Shown here: piece by piece, positions 1 to 16,009 of the stretch
How the letters are laid out: the number at the start of each line of letters is the position of its first letter
How positions within the stretch are numbered: the stretch's first letter is position 1
Assembly: GCA_963732005.1 (NCBI GenBank)
Contig: CAVSXT010000004.1
Location: forward strand, 2,351,414-2,415,413
Origin: JASLEW01 sp963732005
GTDB lineage: Bacteria > Acidobacteriota > Thermoanaerobaculia > Multivoradales > UBA5704
DNA length: 64,000 nucleotides
Direction: 5' to 3'
The notes under the pieces: generated by a model
What the model was told of the DNA's origin: nothing
The model's input: the letters and a program-made list of their open reading frames with translations, nothing else
Database searches by the model: none
Translations under genes and position numbers: made by a program

Positions 1-1
1 C

Positions 2-6348
<6,347 letters not shown>

Positions 6349-6352
<4 letters not shown>

Positions 6353-8514
6353 GCGGCCGGCGACCCGGCGGCAGACGGCGCTGCACGACGGCGGCACTTG
6401 CGACACTGGCCGCGCTGATCGCGCTGGCCGCCGGCTGCGGCCGCGGCCCCCTGCCCACGGCGCGGATCGTGGAGCTGCCCGGACCGCCTGCCGCCACCCG
6501 CGGGTCGGTCCGGGGCGAGCCCGGCGGCGAAGGCGCCGGGGCCCTGGCGCTGGCCGGCGAGCGCCGCTTCGTGTGGGCGGGAGGCACCGCCTGGCGGCTG
6601 GCCAGCGGCGGCGCGCCCGGGCTGCTGCTGCTGGGCGCCGGCGGGCGGGCCGCCGGCGGGCTCGGGATCGAGGTCGACCTGGTCGACGGCCGGCGCCGCC
6701 AGCCGCTGCTGCGGGCGGCGCTGCCGGGCGGGCGCTGGTCCGACCGCGCGGTCGCGGTGCCCGCGGCCGCGGCCGGCGCCGCGCTGATCGGCAGGCTGGC
6801 CGGCTGTGCCGGGCCGTCCTGCGGCTGGAGCGACGCCGCCTTCGTCCCCGGCGCGCCGCGGCCTGAGGGCGGCGGGCGGCCGAACGTGCTGGTGATCCTT
6901 GCCGACACCCTGCGCGCCGACGCGCTCGGCGCCTACGGCGCCGCCGGCAACCCCACCCCGGCCCTCGACGCCCTGGCGCGCGCCGGCACCCGTTTCGCGC
7001 AGGCCCATGCCGCCGCCTCGTGGACCCTGCCGTCGATCGCCGGCATGTTCACCTCGCTCCCCGCCTACCAGGCCGGATCCTGGGCGCATCAGCCGCAATT
7101 CCTCTTTGGCGAAAACCTCACCCTGGGCACAACCTTCGCCGCCGCGGGCTACTGGACCGCCGCCTTCTCCGGCAGCGCGGTGATCAGCTACGACACCGGG
7201 TTCGGCAAGGGTTTCGACACCTTCTGGGCCGATGCCATCGAGGGCACGGGCAAGCCCGACGCGCTGGAGGTGGCCCGACGCGCCGTCGAGTGGCTGCGGG
7301 TCAACCAGCACCACCCCTTCATGGCCTACGTCCACTTCCAGGACTGTCACAGCCCGTACGTGCCGGCCCGCGACCTGCCCGGCGACCCGCGGGCACCGCT
7401 GCCCGGAGACTCCGATGGCGCCCGGCAGGGCAGGGTCCCGATGCCCGGCCCCGCCGAGCTCGCCGAGTGGCGGCGCCTCTATGCCGAGGACGTCGCCGAG
7501 GTGGACCGGGGCGTCGGCGCGGTGCTCGCGGCGCTCGAGCCGGCGACCCGCCGCCGCACCCTGCTGGTGTTCGTGGCCGACCACGGCGAGGAGTTCATGG
7601 ACCACGGCTACTTGGGCCACGCCTGGTCGCTCTACGAAGAGCTGGTGCACGTGCCGCTGCTGATGGCCGGGCCGAGCGTGCCCACCGGCCGGGTGGTCGC
7701 CGAGCCGGTGAGCCTGCTCGACGTGCTGCCGACCCTGGCGGCGCGCGCCGGGGCAGTGGCGCCGGCGGCGGACCGCCGCCTGTGGCAGGGCATCGACCTC
7801 AGCCCGGCCTTCGCCGGCCTGCCGCTGCCGCCGCGCCGCCCGTTGCTGTCACAGACCGAGAGCTTCGGTCCAACTCGCTTGGCGGTCGCCGCGGGACCGC
7901 TCAAGGCGATCTTCTTCAATCGTTTCAATCGTGGCGCCGGCGCGCCCGCAGGCGCCGCCGATACCGCGCCGATCGACGCCCGGGTCGCCGAGCTGCTGCC
8001 GCGGCAGGCGCTCTTCGACCTTGCCGCCGATCCCGGCGAGCGGCGCAACCTTGCAGGCCTCCCCGAGTCTCGCGGCTTCCTGCGCGGTGCGCGCGACCTC
8101 GCTCTCGCGCACCTGGGTGCGATCACCGCCGGGCGATGGCTGGCCGTGCGCGGGCCGGGGAGCGGCGGCACGATCGGCGGACGGGTGCGCTTCGCGGCGG
8201 CGCCGCGGCGGGTGCTGCCGTACTTCTTGCACGAGGACGAGCAGGTGACGGTCGCCGGCGACACCGTCGAGATCCGCCTGCGCGACGACGGCATGGTGCG
8301 CGGCTGGTTGATCCCCGATCAGCCGGAGCTGCGCGTGCTGGGCGCCGATCTCACCGCCGGCGGCCGGGCGCTCACCCGTGCCGCGTGGCAACCCGGCGCC
8401 GGCAGCCTGCCAGCCGCCGCCTGGGCCGAGTGGCCCACCACCCGCCCCAGCCCCCGCCCGGTGGTATCCGGCGAGTTCCTCCGCCGCCTGCGGGCCCTCG
8501 GCTACATCCAATGA
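6349..8514 (+). CDS. Alkaline phosphatase/sulfatase-fold lipoprotein
   Basis: A 721-residue lipoprotein of the sulfatase (PF00884) superfamily. The GTG start shares bases with the PKS stop (GTGA) and has GGGAGGG just upstream, so the two genes are probably translationally coupled. A signal peptide ends in the lipobox 'LAAGC'. The catalytic domain starts about residue 180 with 'NVLVILADTLRAD' (metal-binding Asp186), and a second metal motif reads 'ADHGEEFMDHG'. At the position of the formylglycine Cys of true sulfatases the sequence is 'SWTLPS' with Thr226, so it resembles the Thr/Ser-type transferases and phosphoesterases more than FGly sulfatases. The last 150 residues look like a beta-rich tail. 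Its substrate cannot be read from sequence. Position within a biosynthetic operon suggests tailoring, export or self-protection, which is inference. Confidence 0.88.
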
Positions 8515-8614
8515 GCGCACTCGATGCCCCCGCCGCCGCGCCGGATCGAGCACCAGCAGACCGGGAGCGCATCCGGCTGCCAGCGGATCGTGGGCTGCCA
8601 GAAAGGACCGTTCC

Positions 8615-9637
8615 ATGGAGAAACTCTGCATCGCCCGTGACGAGCTGGGCCCCCTTCAGGCCTTGCTCGCCGAGGTCGCCGGACGGTACGCCTCGGCCGA
8701 GGATCCGGACTTCCTGCTGGCATCGCCGCTGCTCGCTCATGAGCTGCCCCGGCGGCTGCGGGCCGCGCTCCTCGACTTCCGCCTGACCGAGCCTGACTCG
8801 GCGCTGCTGGTCGTCTCGGGGTTGCCCGTCGACGACGAGAAGATCGGCAGCACGCCGGAGCACTGGCACCGCCCGGCCGAGAGACGATCGCCGGCGTTGG
8901 AAGAGGAGATCTTCCTGGTCCTCGCCAGCTCGCTGCTCGGCGAGTGCATCGGTTGGCGGACCCAGCAGGGTGGGCGCGTCATCCATGACGTGATGCCCAT
9001 CCGCGGCCTCGAGCAGGAGCAGATCGGCAACGGCAGCGAGCAGACCATCTGGTGGCACACCGAGGACGCCTTCCATCCCCTGCACGGCGACTACCTGGCC
9101 ATGATGTGTCTGCGCAACCCCGACCGCGTGCCCACCACCTTCGCCTCGATCGAGCGGCTGGGGCTCGACGACGACGACTGGCGAGCGCTCTTCGAGCCGC
9201 ACTACACCATCCTGCCCGACAACTCGCACCGCCCGGAAAACGCCGCCCAGCCGGCGGCGGCGGGCCAGGGGCCGGCGCAGCTTTATAGCCGGATCGGCGA
9301 GATGCAGCGGCAGCCCGAGAAGCTCGCCTTGCTGTCGGGCGATCCCCGCTCGCCCTACATCCGCATCGACCCCTTCTTCATGCCGCCGCCGGAGGATGCG
9401 CGGGCGCGCCGCGCCTTCGCCGCGCTGGCCGCGGCGCTCGACGCCAGGCTGGGCGACCTCGTGCAGGAGCCGGGAGACCTCTGCTTCATCGACAACCGCA
9501 AGGCGGTGCACGGGCGCCGGGCCTTCAAGGCCAGCTACGACGGCCGGGACCGCTGGCTCAAGCGCACCAACATCACCCGCGACCTGCGCCGGTCGCGGGC
9601 GGCGCGCGGCGCCGCGACGTCGCGGATCGTGCAGTGA
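8615..9637 (+). CDS. Fe(II)/2-oxoglutarate amino acid beta-hydroxylase (clavaminate synthase-like)
   Basis: A 340-residue non-heme iron oxygenase of the TauD/TfdA clan, nearest to the clavaminate synthase-like branch containing VioC and AsnO. The facial triad is His148-x-Glu150 ('WWHTEDAFHP') and His299 ('KAVHGRRAF'); use of Glu rather than Asp is characteristic of this branch. The motif 'GDYLAMMCLRN' follows the first pair, and the C-terminus reads 'RWLKRTNITRDLR', where the Arg-rich strand binds 2-oxoglutarate in relatives. The ATG at 8615 was chosen because GAAAGGA lies 7 bases upstream; the open frame extends further left without a start signal. Known relatives hydroxylate the beta carbon of Arg, enduracididine or Asn for NRPS use. 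As the third gene after the NRPS-PKS it probably supplies or modifies an amino acid building block; which one is undetermined. Confidence 0.9.
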   Translation: MEKLCIARDELGPLQALLAEVAGRYASAEDPDFLLASPLLAHELPRRLRAALLDFRLTEPDSALLVVSGLPVDDEKIGSTPEHWHRPAERRSPALEEEIFLVLASSLLGECIGWRTQQGGRVIHDVMPIRGLEQEQIGNGSEQTIWWHTEDAFHPLHGDYLAMMCLRNPDRVPTTFASIERLGLDDDDWRALFEPHYTILPDNSHRPENAAQPAAAGQGPAQLYSRIGEMQRQPEKLALLSGDPRSPYIRIDPFFMPPPEDARARRAFAALAAALDARLGDLVQEPGDLCFIDNRKAVHGRRAFKASYDGRDRWLKRTNITRDLRRSRAARGAATSRIVQ

Positions 9638-9761
9638 CCGGCGCAGGGGCGGCGCCGGCGCGAGAAATTAGCAGAGGCCATGTCGACGCGCCGGCAGGCG
9701 CCCAAGCACTGAATCGATCTCGGTAGTCCCGCCGCGCGAGAGCCGCCGGGGGCTTCCTCGG

Positions 9762-9767
9762 TATAAT
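9762..9767 (+). promoter_or_regulatory. Perfect -10 box upstream of phosphoesterase
   Basis: TATAAT stands out in a very GC-rich context, 46 bases before the chosen start of the phosphoesterase gene. No convincing -35 is present 16-18 bases upstream (AGAGCC is there), so this is a partial promoter call. Confidence 0.4.
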
Positions 9768-9813
9768 GCCCGCGCGCCCGGCGGCGGGGGCGCCCACTGG
9801 ATCGGAGGATGAG

Positions 9814-11211
9814 ATGATGGCGTCAGGAGTCCGGCCCGCCTGGCTGGTCGCGCTCGCCATCTTCGCGTTGCCCGGCGGCCGGCCTGCCGCCGCTGCCGGC
9901 GGCCTCGAGGGCATTTCCGGCTTCTCGCACGTCGTCCTGCTGGTGCTCGAGAACGAGAGCTTCGCCACCACCTGGGGAAGCGGCAGTGCCGCAACCTATC
10001 TCAACGGATTGCGCGCCCAAGGCGTCCTTGCCGACCACTATTACGCGACGAGCCATCACAGCCTCGGCAACTACGTCGCACTGGTCAGCGGCCAGCCGGT
10101 GCGGCCCGCCACCGCCAGCGACTGCGCGGCGCTCAATCTCTACGCTTGCGTGCAGGGCCAAAACGCCATGACCGGCGGGCGCAACCTCGCGGATCAGATC
10201 GAGGACGCCGGGCTCAGCTGGAAGGGCTACATGGACGCCATGCCCGGTGCCTGTTTCCACGCCGACTATGCCGCGGCCGCGCCCCCGCCGGATCCCTACC
10301 AGGGAGACAGCACCTCCCCACCGGCCTTCAACTACGCCGATCGCCACAACCCTTTCCTCTACTTTGCGGACATCATCGGCGACGGCAGCCGCTGCCAGGC
10401 GCACGTCGTGCCTTACGCCGGCCTCGCGGCCGATCTCGCCGGCGACACCTTGCCGGTCTTTTCCTTCATCACCCCCGATACCTGCAACGACGGCCACGAC
10501 GACCCGTGCGCCGGCGGCTCGCCGGGCGGCCTCGCCCGCGCCGACCTCTGGCTGTCGCAGAACGTGCCGCCGTTGCTCGCCTACCTGCGGTCGCACAACG
10601 GGCTGCTGGTGATCACCTTCGACGAGGCGAGCGCGGCCGACACCTCGGGTTGCTGCACCGGCGGGCCCGGCGGCGGACCGGGCGCAGGGGGCAGGATCGG
10701 CTTGCTGGCGCTGTCGGCGGCGGGCCGCGCCGGCCAGGTGGTCAGCACGCCCTACGACCACGCCTCGTTGCTGCGCACCATCGAGGACTCCCTGGGGATC
10801 GCCGAGCATCTCAACAACGCGGCCACCGCCATCCCGATGGTGGACCTCTTGACCCCCTCGGAGTGCGCGCCGGGAGCCGCTGCGCTCTGCCTGGCCGATG
10901 GACGCTTCGCGGTCACGGCGAGCTATGCGACCGCGAGCGGTCAGTCGGGTGCGGCCCAGCCAGTGCCGCTCACCTCGGACACCGGGTATTTCTGGTTCTT
11001 CTCCGCCGGCAACGTCGAGGCGGTGGTGAAGATCCTCGACGGGTGCGCCGTGAACGACAGCTACTGGTTCTTCGCCGGCGGCTTGACCGATGTGCAGATC
11101 ACGGTCACCGTCACCGACAACCGGACCCACTTCGTCAAGGCGTACGCCAATCCGCAGGCCACCGCGTTCCAGCCGATCCAGGATACGGGCGCCCTGCCGG
11201 TCTGCCCCTGA
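9814..11211 (+). CDS. Secreted phosphoesterase (acid phosphatase/phospholipase C family)
   Basis: A 465-residue exported enzyme of the phosphoesterase family (PF04185: AcpA, phospholipase C). The start at 9814 is preceded by GGAGGA; the protein opens with a signal peptide ('WLVALAIFALPGG ... AAAAGG'). The family signature 'HVVLLVLENESF' begins the mature domain, followed by 'DHYYATSHHSLGNYVALVSGQ', and the late active-site region reads 'LLVITFDEASAADTSGCC'. The final 100 residues ('TGYFWFFSAGNVEAVVKILDG ...') form a separate beta-rich module that I associate with secreted proteins of Thermoanaerobaculia-type Acidobacteriota. Likely role: hydrolysis of extracellular phosphoesters. The gene stands apart from the oxygenase, with its own -10 box. 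Confidence 0.85.
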   Translation: MMASGVRPAWLVALAIFALPGGRPAAAAGGLEGISGFSHVVLLVLENESFATTWGSGSAATYLNGLRAQGVLADHYYATSHHSLGNYVALVSGQPVRPATASDCAALNLYACVQGQNAMTGGRNLADQIEDAGLSWKGYMDAMPGACFHADYAAAAPPPDPYQGDSTSPPAFNYADRHNPFLYFADIIGDGSRCQAHVVPYAGLAADLAGDTLPVFSFITPDTCNDGHDDPCAGGSPGGLARADLWLSQNVPPLLAYLRSHNGLLVITFDEASAADTSGCCTGGPGGGPGAGGRIGLLALSAAGRAGQVVSTPYDHASLLRTIEDSLGIAEHLNNAATAIPMVDLLTPSECAPGAAALCLADGRFAVTASYATASGQSGAAQPVPLTSDTGYFWFFSAGNVEAVVKILDGCAVNDSYWFFAGGLTDVQITVTVTDNRTHFVKAYANPQATAFQPIQDTGALPVCP

Positions 11212-11305
11212 GCGAGCCGGCGTGACGCTGGTGGAGGGGGTTGGATCGAGTGTATCCTGGCGCCAGCTCCGATCGGTTTACAGCGGGGCCAGGAGCCCGG
11301 ACGAG

Positions 11306-12682
11306 ATGGCGGCGGAGTGCAGGAGCGGTTGTGCGGAGCAGCTGCTCAATCGGCTGCATGGACGGCCGGTGGACGCGGCGAGGATCGCCCACTGCGAAGG
11401 GGATCGGGGGTCGAAGAACTGGCCCTGGACGTGGGCGGCGGCGACGGGTTCGGCGGTGCGGCTGGCGGAGCTGGCACGGAAGTTCAGCACCGAGGGCTTC
11501 TACGCGACCGAGTTCGGCTCGGAGCTGTACTGGCCGGACGTGATCGCGGCGCAGGTCGCGGGGCTGCGGCAGGCGGTTGGATCCGGCGACCGACCGACCG
11601 CCGAGCTGGTGGCGTCCATCCTGCGGGCGACGTTCGCCTACCTGGCGGTGACCGCGGTCCCCGGCCCACGCGTGCGCACGCTGCTGCGCATGGCGGGCGC
11701 CGAGGATGCCACGTCGGACGGCGATGCGCGCCGCTACTCGGGCGGGGTGAGCGTGGCGACGCCGGGCCACCGCTTCCATCCGTCGGTCATCGCGCAGGGG
11801 CTGATGGGACCGATCCTGGCGTGGGCGCTGGGCTATCCGGTCAAGCTCGGCCTGAAGATCACGGAGGACACGGGATCCAACTTCTGGCCGCTTGCCGTGC
11901 TGCAGCTGGCGCTCGGGGCGCCGTATGGGGCGCCGACGCCGGCGGCCGCCTGGGGGCTTGCGGACGAGGATCGCGTGCAGCTGTCGCGGCTGATCGAGGC
12001 GAACGATCTCGACGCTCTCACGCACGCGGTCGGCCTGCTCCGCGGGTTCCCGCTGGTTGGAGAGCTGGCGATCGAGGTGTGGGGCAGCGCGCGGGGCCGC
12101 ACGTCGCGGCTCGACCTGGCGGTCTCCGGGCTCAAGCCCCAGATCGCGGCGGCAAGCATCGACCGCGATGGCCAATACACCGCGTACGTGCCCGCGGCAT
12201 GGTCGCGCCTCCACGCTCTGCGCGCCCAGTCCGAGGATCTGGGCGACAGCTACCGCGTGTTCACCCCACAGGCGTCCTTCGAGGTGCCCAAGGTCGGCGG
12301 CCCGGCGCTCTTCCTCTTCCGGTGGGACACCAAGGGCGGCGCGCGCTGGACCGCGCCCGATGCGAGCGGCGACACCCGGCCGCCGCCGCAGCCCGTGTCG
12401 CCCGAGCCCTCGCCGCCGCCACCCGAGCCCCCTGATCCGGCCCAGCCGCAGCAGCCGAGCCTCGCGGAGTTGAACGCGATCGCCGACGACGTGGCGAGGC
12501 TCGCTCTCGCGCGCTCCCAGACCGCGTTGCAGGAGCGGATCGTGAGCGAGCTGCGCGCCGGCCCCACCCGCCCGCTGCGGGAGATCGCCGAAGCCGTGGC
12601 GGACTTCGCCATCGGTGAGGGTCAGGCCCAGGCGCCGCTCTGGCGCGGCATCGTCGAGCGCCTGAGGCACCTGTCGGCATAG
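11306..12682 (+). CDS. Hypothetical protein with Pro-rich linker
   Basis: An unrecognised 458-residue protein. I chose the ATG at 11306 because AGGAG lies 10 bases upstream; a GTG at 11222 is possible and would add 28 residues. There is no signal peptide or clear membrane segment. Residues 1-350 look globular with several Trp-rich stretches ('KNWPWTWAAATGSAVRL', 'WGSARGRTSRLDLAVSG'), then a Pro-rich linker ('PVSPEPSPPPPEPPDPAQPQ') leads to a helical tail of about 75 residues. The FEN-type nuclease gene begins 43 bases downstream on the same strand, so the two may be cotranscribed. No function is assigned. Confidence 0.6.
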   Translation: MAAECRSGCAEQLLNRLHGRPVDAARIAHCEGDRGSKNWPWTWAAATGSAVRLAELARKFSTEGFYATEFGSELYWPDVIAAQVAGLRQAVGSGDRPTAELVASILRATFAYLAVTAVPGPRVRTLLRMAGAEDATSDGDARRYSGGVSVATPGHRFHPSVIAQGLMGPILAWALGYPVKLGLKITEDTGSNFWPLAVLQLALGAPYGAPTPAAAWGLADEDRVQLSRLIEANDLDALTHAVGLLRGFPLVGELAIEVWGSARGRTSRLDLAVSGLKPQIAAASIDRDGQYTAYVPAAWSRLHALRAQSEDLGDSYRVFTPQASFEVPKVGGPALFLFRWDTKGGARWTAPDASGDTRPPPQPVSPEPSPPPPEPPDPAQPQQPSLAELNAIADDVARLALARSQTALQERIVSELRAGPTRPLREIAEAVADFAIGEGQAQAPLWRGIVERLRHLSA

Positions 12683-12725
12683 AGCCCTTCCGCACTCGCG
12701 CCGAAGCCCGGAGCCCGGCGACCCC

Positions 12726-13553
12726 ATGATCGTTCATCTCGTCGACGGCACCTACGAGCTGTTCCGCCATTTCTACGGACTGCGCCGGTTCAACCAGGGG
12801 ACGGACCCGCCCTTCGGGGCCGTCATCGGCGTCCTGCAAACGGTGCTGCAGATGATCGAGACCGGGGCAACCCATGTTGGCGTGGCGACCGATCACGTCA
12901 TCGAGTCGTTCCGCAACCGGCTCTGGCCCGGTTACAAGACAGGGATCGGCATCGAGCGCGCGCTCCTCGCGCAGTTCCACCCGCTGGAAGAAGCGCTCGG
13001 CGCCATGGGCGTGGCGGTTTGGCCGATGACCGAGCTCGAAGCCGACGATGGGCTGGCCGCCGCCGCGCAGAGCGCCGCCGCCGACGACGGCGTACAGAAG
13101 GTCTGCATCTGGACGCCCGACAAGGACCTCGCCCAATGCGTCCGCGGCGACCGCGTCGTCCAGGTCGACCGCCGAGGCAACAAGATCCGCAACGCGCAGG
13201 GGGTCCGCGAGAAGTTCGGAGTGGGGCCGGACCTCATTCCCGACTTCCTCGCCCTCGTCGGCGACGCCGCCGACGGCTATCCTGGCATCCCAGGGATCGG
13301 GCCGGTGACGGCGGCACGGTTGTTGAACCGGCATGGCGTCCTGCAGGACTTCCCGCCCGCCGTGCTGGGAGAGAGCCGCGGCTTGGCCCTCCTGTTCAAG
13401 GATCTGGCCACTCTGAGGACCGACGCGCAGCTGTTCCGTGACGTGGACGAGCTGTCGTGGCGCGGCCCCACTGCCGCGTTCGGCGCGTGTGCAGAGCGTC
13501 TCGGAGAGGCTCGCCTGCTCGACCGCTGCCGCAGAGCCCAAGACCGTCTTTGA
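12726..13553 (+). CDS. 5'-3' exonuclease/flap endonuclease-like protein
   Basis: A 275-residue stand-alone homologue of the 5'-nuclease domain of DNA polymerase I. The N-terminus 'IVHLVDGTYELFRHFYG' carries the first metal Asp; 'ELEADDGLAAAAQSA' and 'IWTPDKDLAQCV' supply the next acidic clusters; 'GDAADGYPGIPGIGPVTAARLL' is the helix-three-turn-helix DNA-binding motif with its preceding Asp. The length fits the family. Expected activity: removal of 5' flaps or RNA primers. A weak GGAG lies about 11 bases before the ATG. It may be cotranscribed with the unknown protein upstream. Confidence 0.85.
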   Translation: MIVHLVDGTYELFRHFYGLRRFNQGTDPPFGAVIGVLQTVLQMIETGATHVGVATDHVIESFRNRLWPGYKTGIGIERALLAQFHPLEEALGAMGVAVWPMTELEADDGLAAAAQSAAADDGVQKVCIWTPDKDLAQCVRGDRVVQVDRRGNKIRNAQGVREKFGVGPDLIPDFLALVGDAADGYPGIPGIGPVTAARLLNRHGVLQDFPPAVLGESRGLALLFKDLATLRTDAQLFRDVDELSWRGPTAAFGACAERLGEARLLDRCRRAQDRL

Positions 13554-13633
13554 GAGCAGAGGAAAGGCGAGGCGTGACGGCACCCGCGCGCCCGGCGGCC
13601 AGCTGGGCATCGGGCGGGCGGGCGCTTGCAGGG

Positions 13634-13662
13634 TTGGCGGCCGAAGGGTTGCCGGTTATACT
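13634..13662 (+). promoter_or_regulatory. Sigma70-like promoter for the small Ala-rich protein
   Basis: TTGGCG and TATACT are separated by exactly 17 bases, matching 4 of 6 and 5 of 6 consensus positions. It lies about 150 bases before the small gene at 13813, leaving a long 5' leader. Confidence 0.5.
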
Positions 13663-13812
13663 TGTGGCACTTCTCTTGCGCCATAGCCGCCGGCAGGCGA
13701 CAGCGCCTACGCGCTGCCATCGCAGGAGGTCCCCGAGAGGGCCGCGGCTGCCTCGTCCTGCTGGACCGGACGCGGCACCGGCGCCCCGGCTCGGGCAGCG
13801 GGAGGATCCGAC

Positions 13813-14121
13813 ATGGCAAAAACTGGCAGTTCGGCAACCCCTGGCGGGAAGGGCCGCGCGGCGGGCGGCGGCAAGGCGGCGGCAAGCGGGACGGCCGCGA
13901 AGGCAGCGCCGGGCCGCGCGCCGGCGAGCGCCACGCCGGCTGCCGCGAAGGCGACGACGGACCAGGCGGCGGCTCTCATGGCGACAACGCCGGCAACCCC
14001 TTCCGGGGCGGCGGACGCGTCCTCGGATGCCGACGGGCCTTGCTTCGAGTTTCGCCAGGTCATCGACGAAGACGGGAACCCGGTATTGCGCAAGTTCCAG
14101 GTTCCCTGTCCCGACAAATGA
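13813..14121 (+). CDS. Small Ala/Lys-rich protein, unknown
   Basis: A 102-residue protein with GGAGG nine bases upstream of the ATG and a good candidate promoter. Residues 1-75 are low-complexity Ala, Gly, Lys, Thr and Pro, reminiscent of unstructured histone H1-like or linker sequences. The last 27 residues are ordinary sequence with two Cys ('GPCFEFRQVIDEDGNPV' and 'VPCPDK'). I do not recognise a family. The lipoprotein hydrolase gene starts 11 bases after its stop, so the two are probably one transcript. The basic N-terminus could bind nucleic acid; that is a guess from composition only. Confidence 0.6.
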   Translation: MAKTGSSATPGGKGRAAGGGKAAASGTAAKAAPGRAPASATPAAAKATTDQAAALMATTPATPSGAADASSDADGPCFEFRQVIDEDGNPVLRKFQVPCPDK

Positions 14122-14131
14122 GCCGCCGTCG

Positions 14132-15568
14132 ATGCTCGCGTGGGGCGTGATGAGACCTGAGCGATCGGCTGGCGCAGCCGGCGGCCTGCTCCTGACCCTG
14201 GCGGTGGCCGCCGTCTGCTGCGCGCTCGGGGGTTGCACGGCTCACATGGCCTATCGCGCGAAGTCGGGCTATCTTCGCCGGCCGGCCGCGGGCGTCACCC
14301 TTTCCGTCATCGAGCTCGACGATCACGGCGAGCTGTGGAGCCGCCCGCAGGTCAACAAGGCGCTCGGCGTGATCGATCAGGCGCAAGGCGGGACGGAAGG
14401 CCCCGGCGCGATCGTCGTGGTCTTCGTCCACGGCTGGCAGAACAACGCTTCCCATAGCAACGAGGACGACCCGCAAGGCAACCTCTATAACCTCAAGGAG
14501 ACCCTCAAGAGGATAAGGGAGCTCGAGGTGCGGAGCACCGCGCCGAACGAGGTCCCGCGCAACGTCGCCGGCGTCTACATCGGCTGGCGGGGCGAGTCGA
14601 TCCACCCGTTCCTGGGCGTCCAGCTGCTCTCCTTTTACAACCGCTACAACGCGGCCCGCCGCGTCGCGTCGTCGCCGGCGCCGGTCGAGGCCATCCTGTC
14701 GGTGCTCAAGGTCGGAAACGCCAACCAGCGCTCGCGGACCGTGGTCATCGGCCACTCCTTCGGCGGGCTGATCGTCGAGAAGGCGCTCTCCCAGCCGCTG
14801 GTGGATCTCGCGACCAACGCCGCCCTCGGGCAGCTCAACGCTCAGGGCGTCTCCCGGGTCGCTCCCGCGGAGTTCCCCGCCGATCTCATCGTGCTGGTGA
14901 ACCCTGCCTCGCCGGCGCTGTTCGCCCGCAGCCTCCTCAGCTCCCTGGAGGCTTGGGGTCTTTCGGCGAAGGACCGCGTCGACGAGCGCTTCGCCTGCAA
15001 AGGGACCACGCGCTGGCGGCCGCTCATCGTCTCCGTCACCTCCAAGGGCGACTCGGCCACCGGCGTCGCCTTCCCGCTCGGTACGACGCTCGGCTACTCC
15101 CTCCAGCGGTACCGCACTTACGACGGCAAGGGGCCCGACGACGCTCCGGTCGACAACGCCAAGCAGAGCCAGCGCTACTACGCCACGCACACCGAAGGCC
15201 ACGTCGACCAACTCCTCAGCCACACCCTCGATTACCAGACCGCCGCCGCGTTCTCCGGCGAGACCCAGCCCTGCGACAACGACCCCTGTGCCCATCCTGA
15301 CGTGCTCTGCTACCGCTCGGGCAACTCGCGGTTCACCCTCACGCGGCGCACCGGTACGAACAACTCGAGCAGCCCCTACTGGATCATGCAGGCGCCGGTT
15401 TCGCTCATCGCCAATCACAGCGCGATCTTCGTGCAGCCCTTCGTCGAGATGCTCGGCGGCCTCCTCGACATCGTCGGCATCGTCGCGCCCACCAGCACCG
15501 CCGCGCCGACCGCCGCCCATCGTCCCCGCGCCATCGCCCCGGACCACATCGCTCCGCCCCCACCCTAG
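14132..15568 (+). CDS. Alpha/beta-hydrolase lipoprotein
   Basis: A 478-residue lipoprotein with an alpha/beta-hydrolase fold. The signal peptide ends in lipobox 'LGGC' (two in-frame ATGs, 14132 and 14150, are possible). The oxyanion-hole strand is 'IVVVFVHGWQNNA' and the nucleophile elbow 'VIGHSFGGLIVEKAL' with Ser209. A late 'TEGHVDQL' may supply the catalytic His. About 80 C-terminal residues are Cys/Pro-rich and then Ala/Pro-rich. It probably acts as an esterase or lipase at the cell envelope; its substrate is unknown. Confidence 0.8.
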   Translation: MLAWGVMRPERSAGAAGGLLLTLAVAAVCCALGGCTAHMAYRAKSGYLRRPAAGVTLSVIELDDHGELWSRPQVNKALGVIDQAQGGTEGPGAIVVVFVHGWQNNASHSNEDDPQGNLYNLKETLKRIRELEVRSTAPNEVPRNVAGVYIGWRGESIHPFLGVQLLSFYNRYNAARRVASSPAPVEAILSVLKVGNANQRSRTVVIGHSFGGLIVEKALSQPLVDLATNAALGQLNAQGVSRVAPAEFPADLIVLVNPASPALFARSLLSSLEAWGLSAKDRVDERFACKGTTRWRPLIVSVTSKGDSATGVAFPLGTTLGYSLQRYRTYDGKGPDDAPVDNAKQSQRYYATHTEGHVDQLLSHTLDYQTAAAFSGETQPCDNDPCAHPDVLCYRSGNSRFTLTRRTGTNNSSSPYWIMQAPVSLIANHSAIFVQPFVEMLGGLLDIVGIVAPTSTAAPTAAHRPRAIAPDHIAPPPP

Positions 15569-15602
15569 ACTCAGCGATCACCTCCTGGCCGCTCGCACCA
15601 GG

Positions 15603-15944
15603 ATGCTCCGCTCGACCCTGGTTGAATATTTCCGCGGCTTGAGCCAAGAGCGCGGCGTGAACGCCAGGTTCACCCCGCAGCTCGAGAAGGTGACGGCGAC
15701 GGTGAGCCCGATTGCAACCGCCGCGCCCGCCGCCGCGGCACCCCCGGCCAATGCCTTTCGCGGCGAGGTCGTGACTTACAACCAGTGGGGGGACCTGATC
15801 ACCTTGCAGGTCGACGTCGAGGCGCCGCAGTGCGACGCCGACCACGCGGCGATCCTTTTCAGGCTCGCGCCGCGGCCGCGCGAGGCGGCGATCTGGAAGG
15901 ACCTGCGCGCGGTCACCGGCAGCTTCCGCTGCCGGCGCGGGTAA
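15603..15944 (+). CDS. Small hypothetical protein
   Basis: A possible 113-residue protein beginning 34 bases after the hydrolase. It has an Ala/Pro stretch in the middle ('PIATAAPAAAAPPANA') and a compact C-terminal half ('FRGEVVTYNQWGDLITLQVD'), which looks like a real beta-rich sequence. The ribosome binding site is poor, and the start could be elsewhere. No family is recognised. Confidence 0.45.
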   Translation: MLRSTLVEYFRGLSQERGVNARFTPQLEKVTATVSPIATAAPAAAAPPANAFRGEVVTYNQWGDLITLQVDVEAPQCDADHAAILFRLAPRPREAAIWKDLRAVTGSFRCRRG

Positions 15945-16009
15945 GAGGCTCCCCCCGGGTCGGGCGCCAGGCGATACTATGCGGGCGCGATCCGAAGAGG
16001 AGTGCTCTC

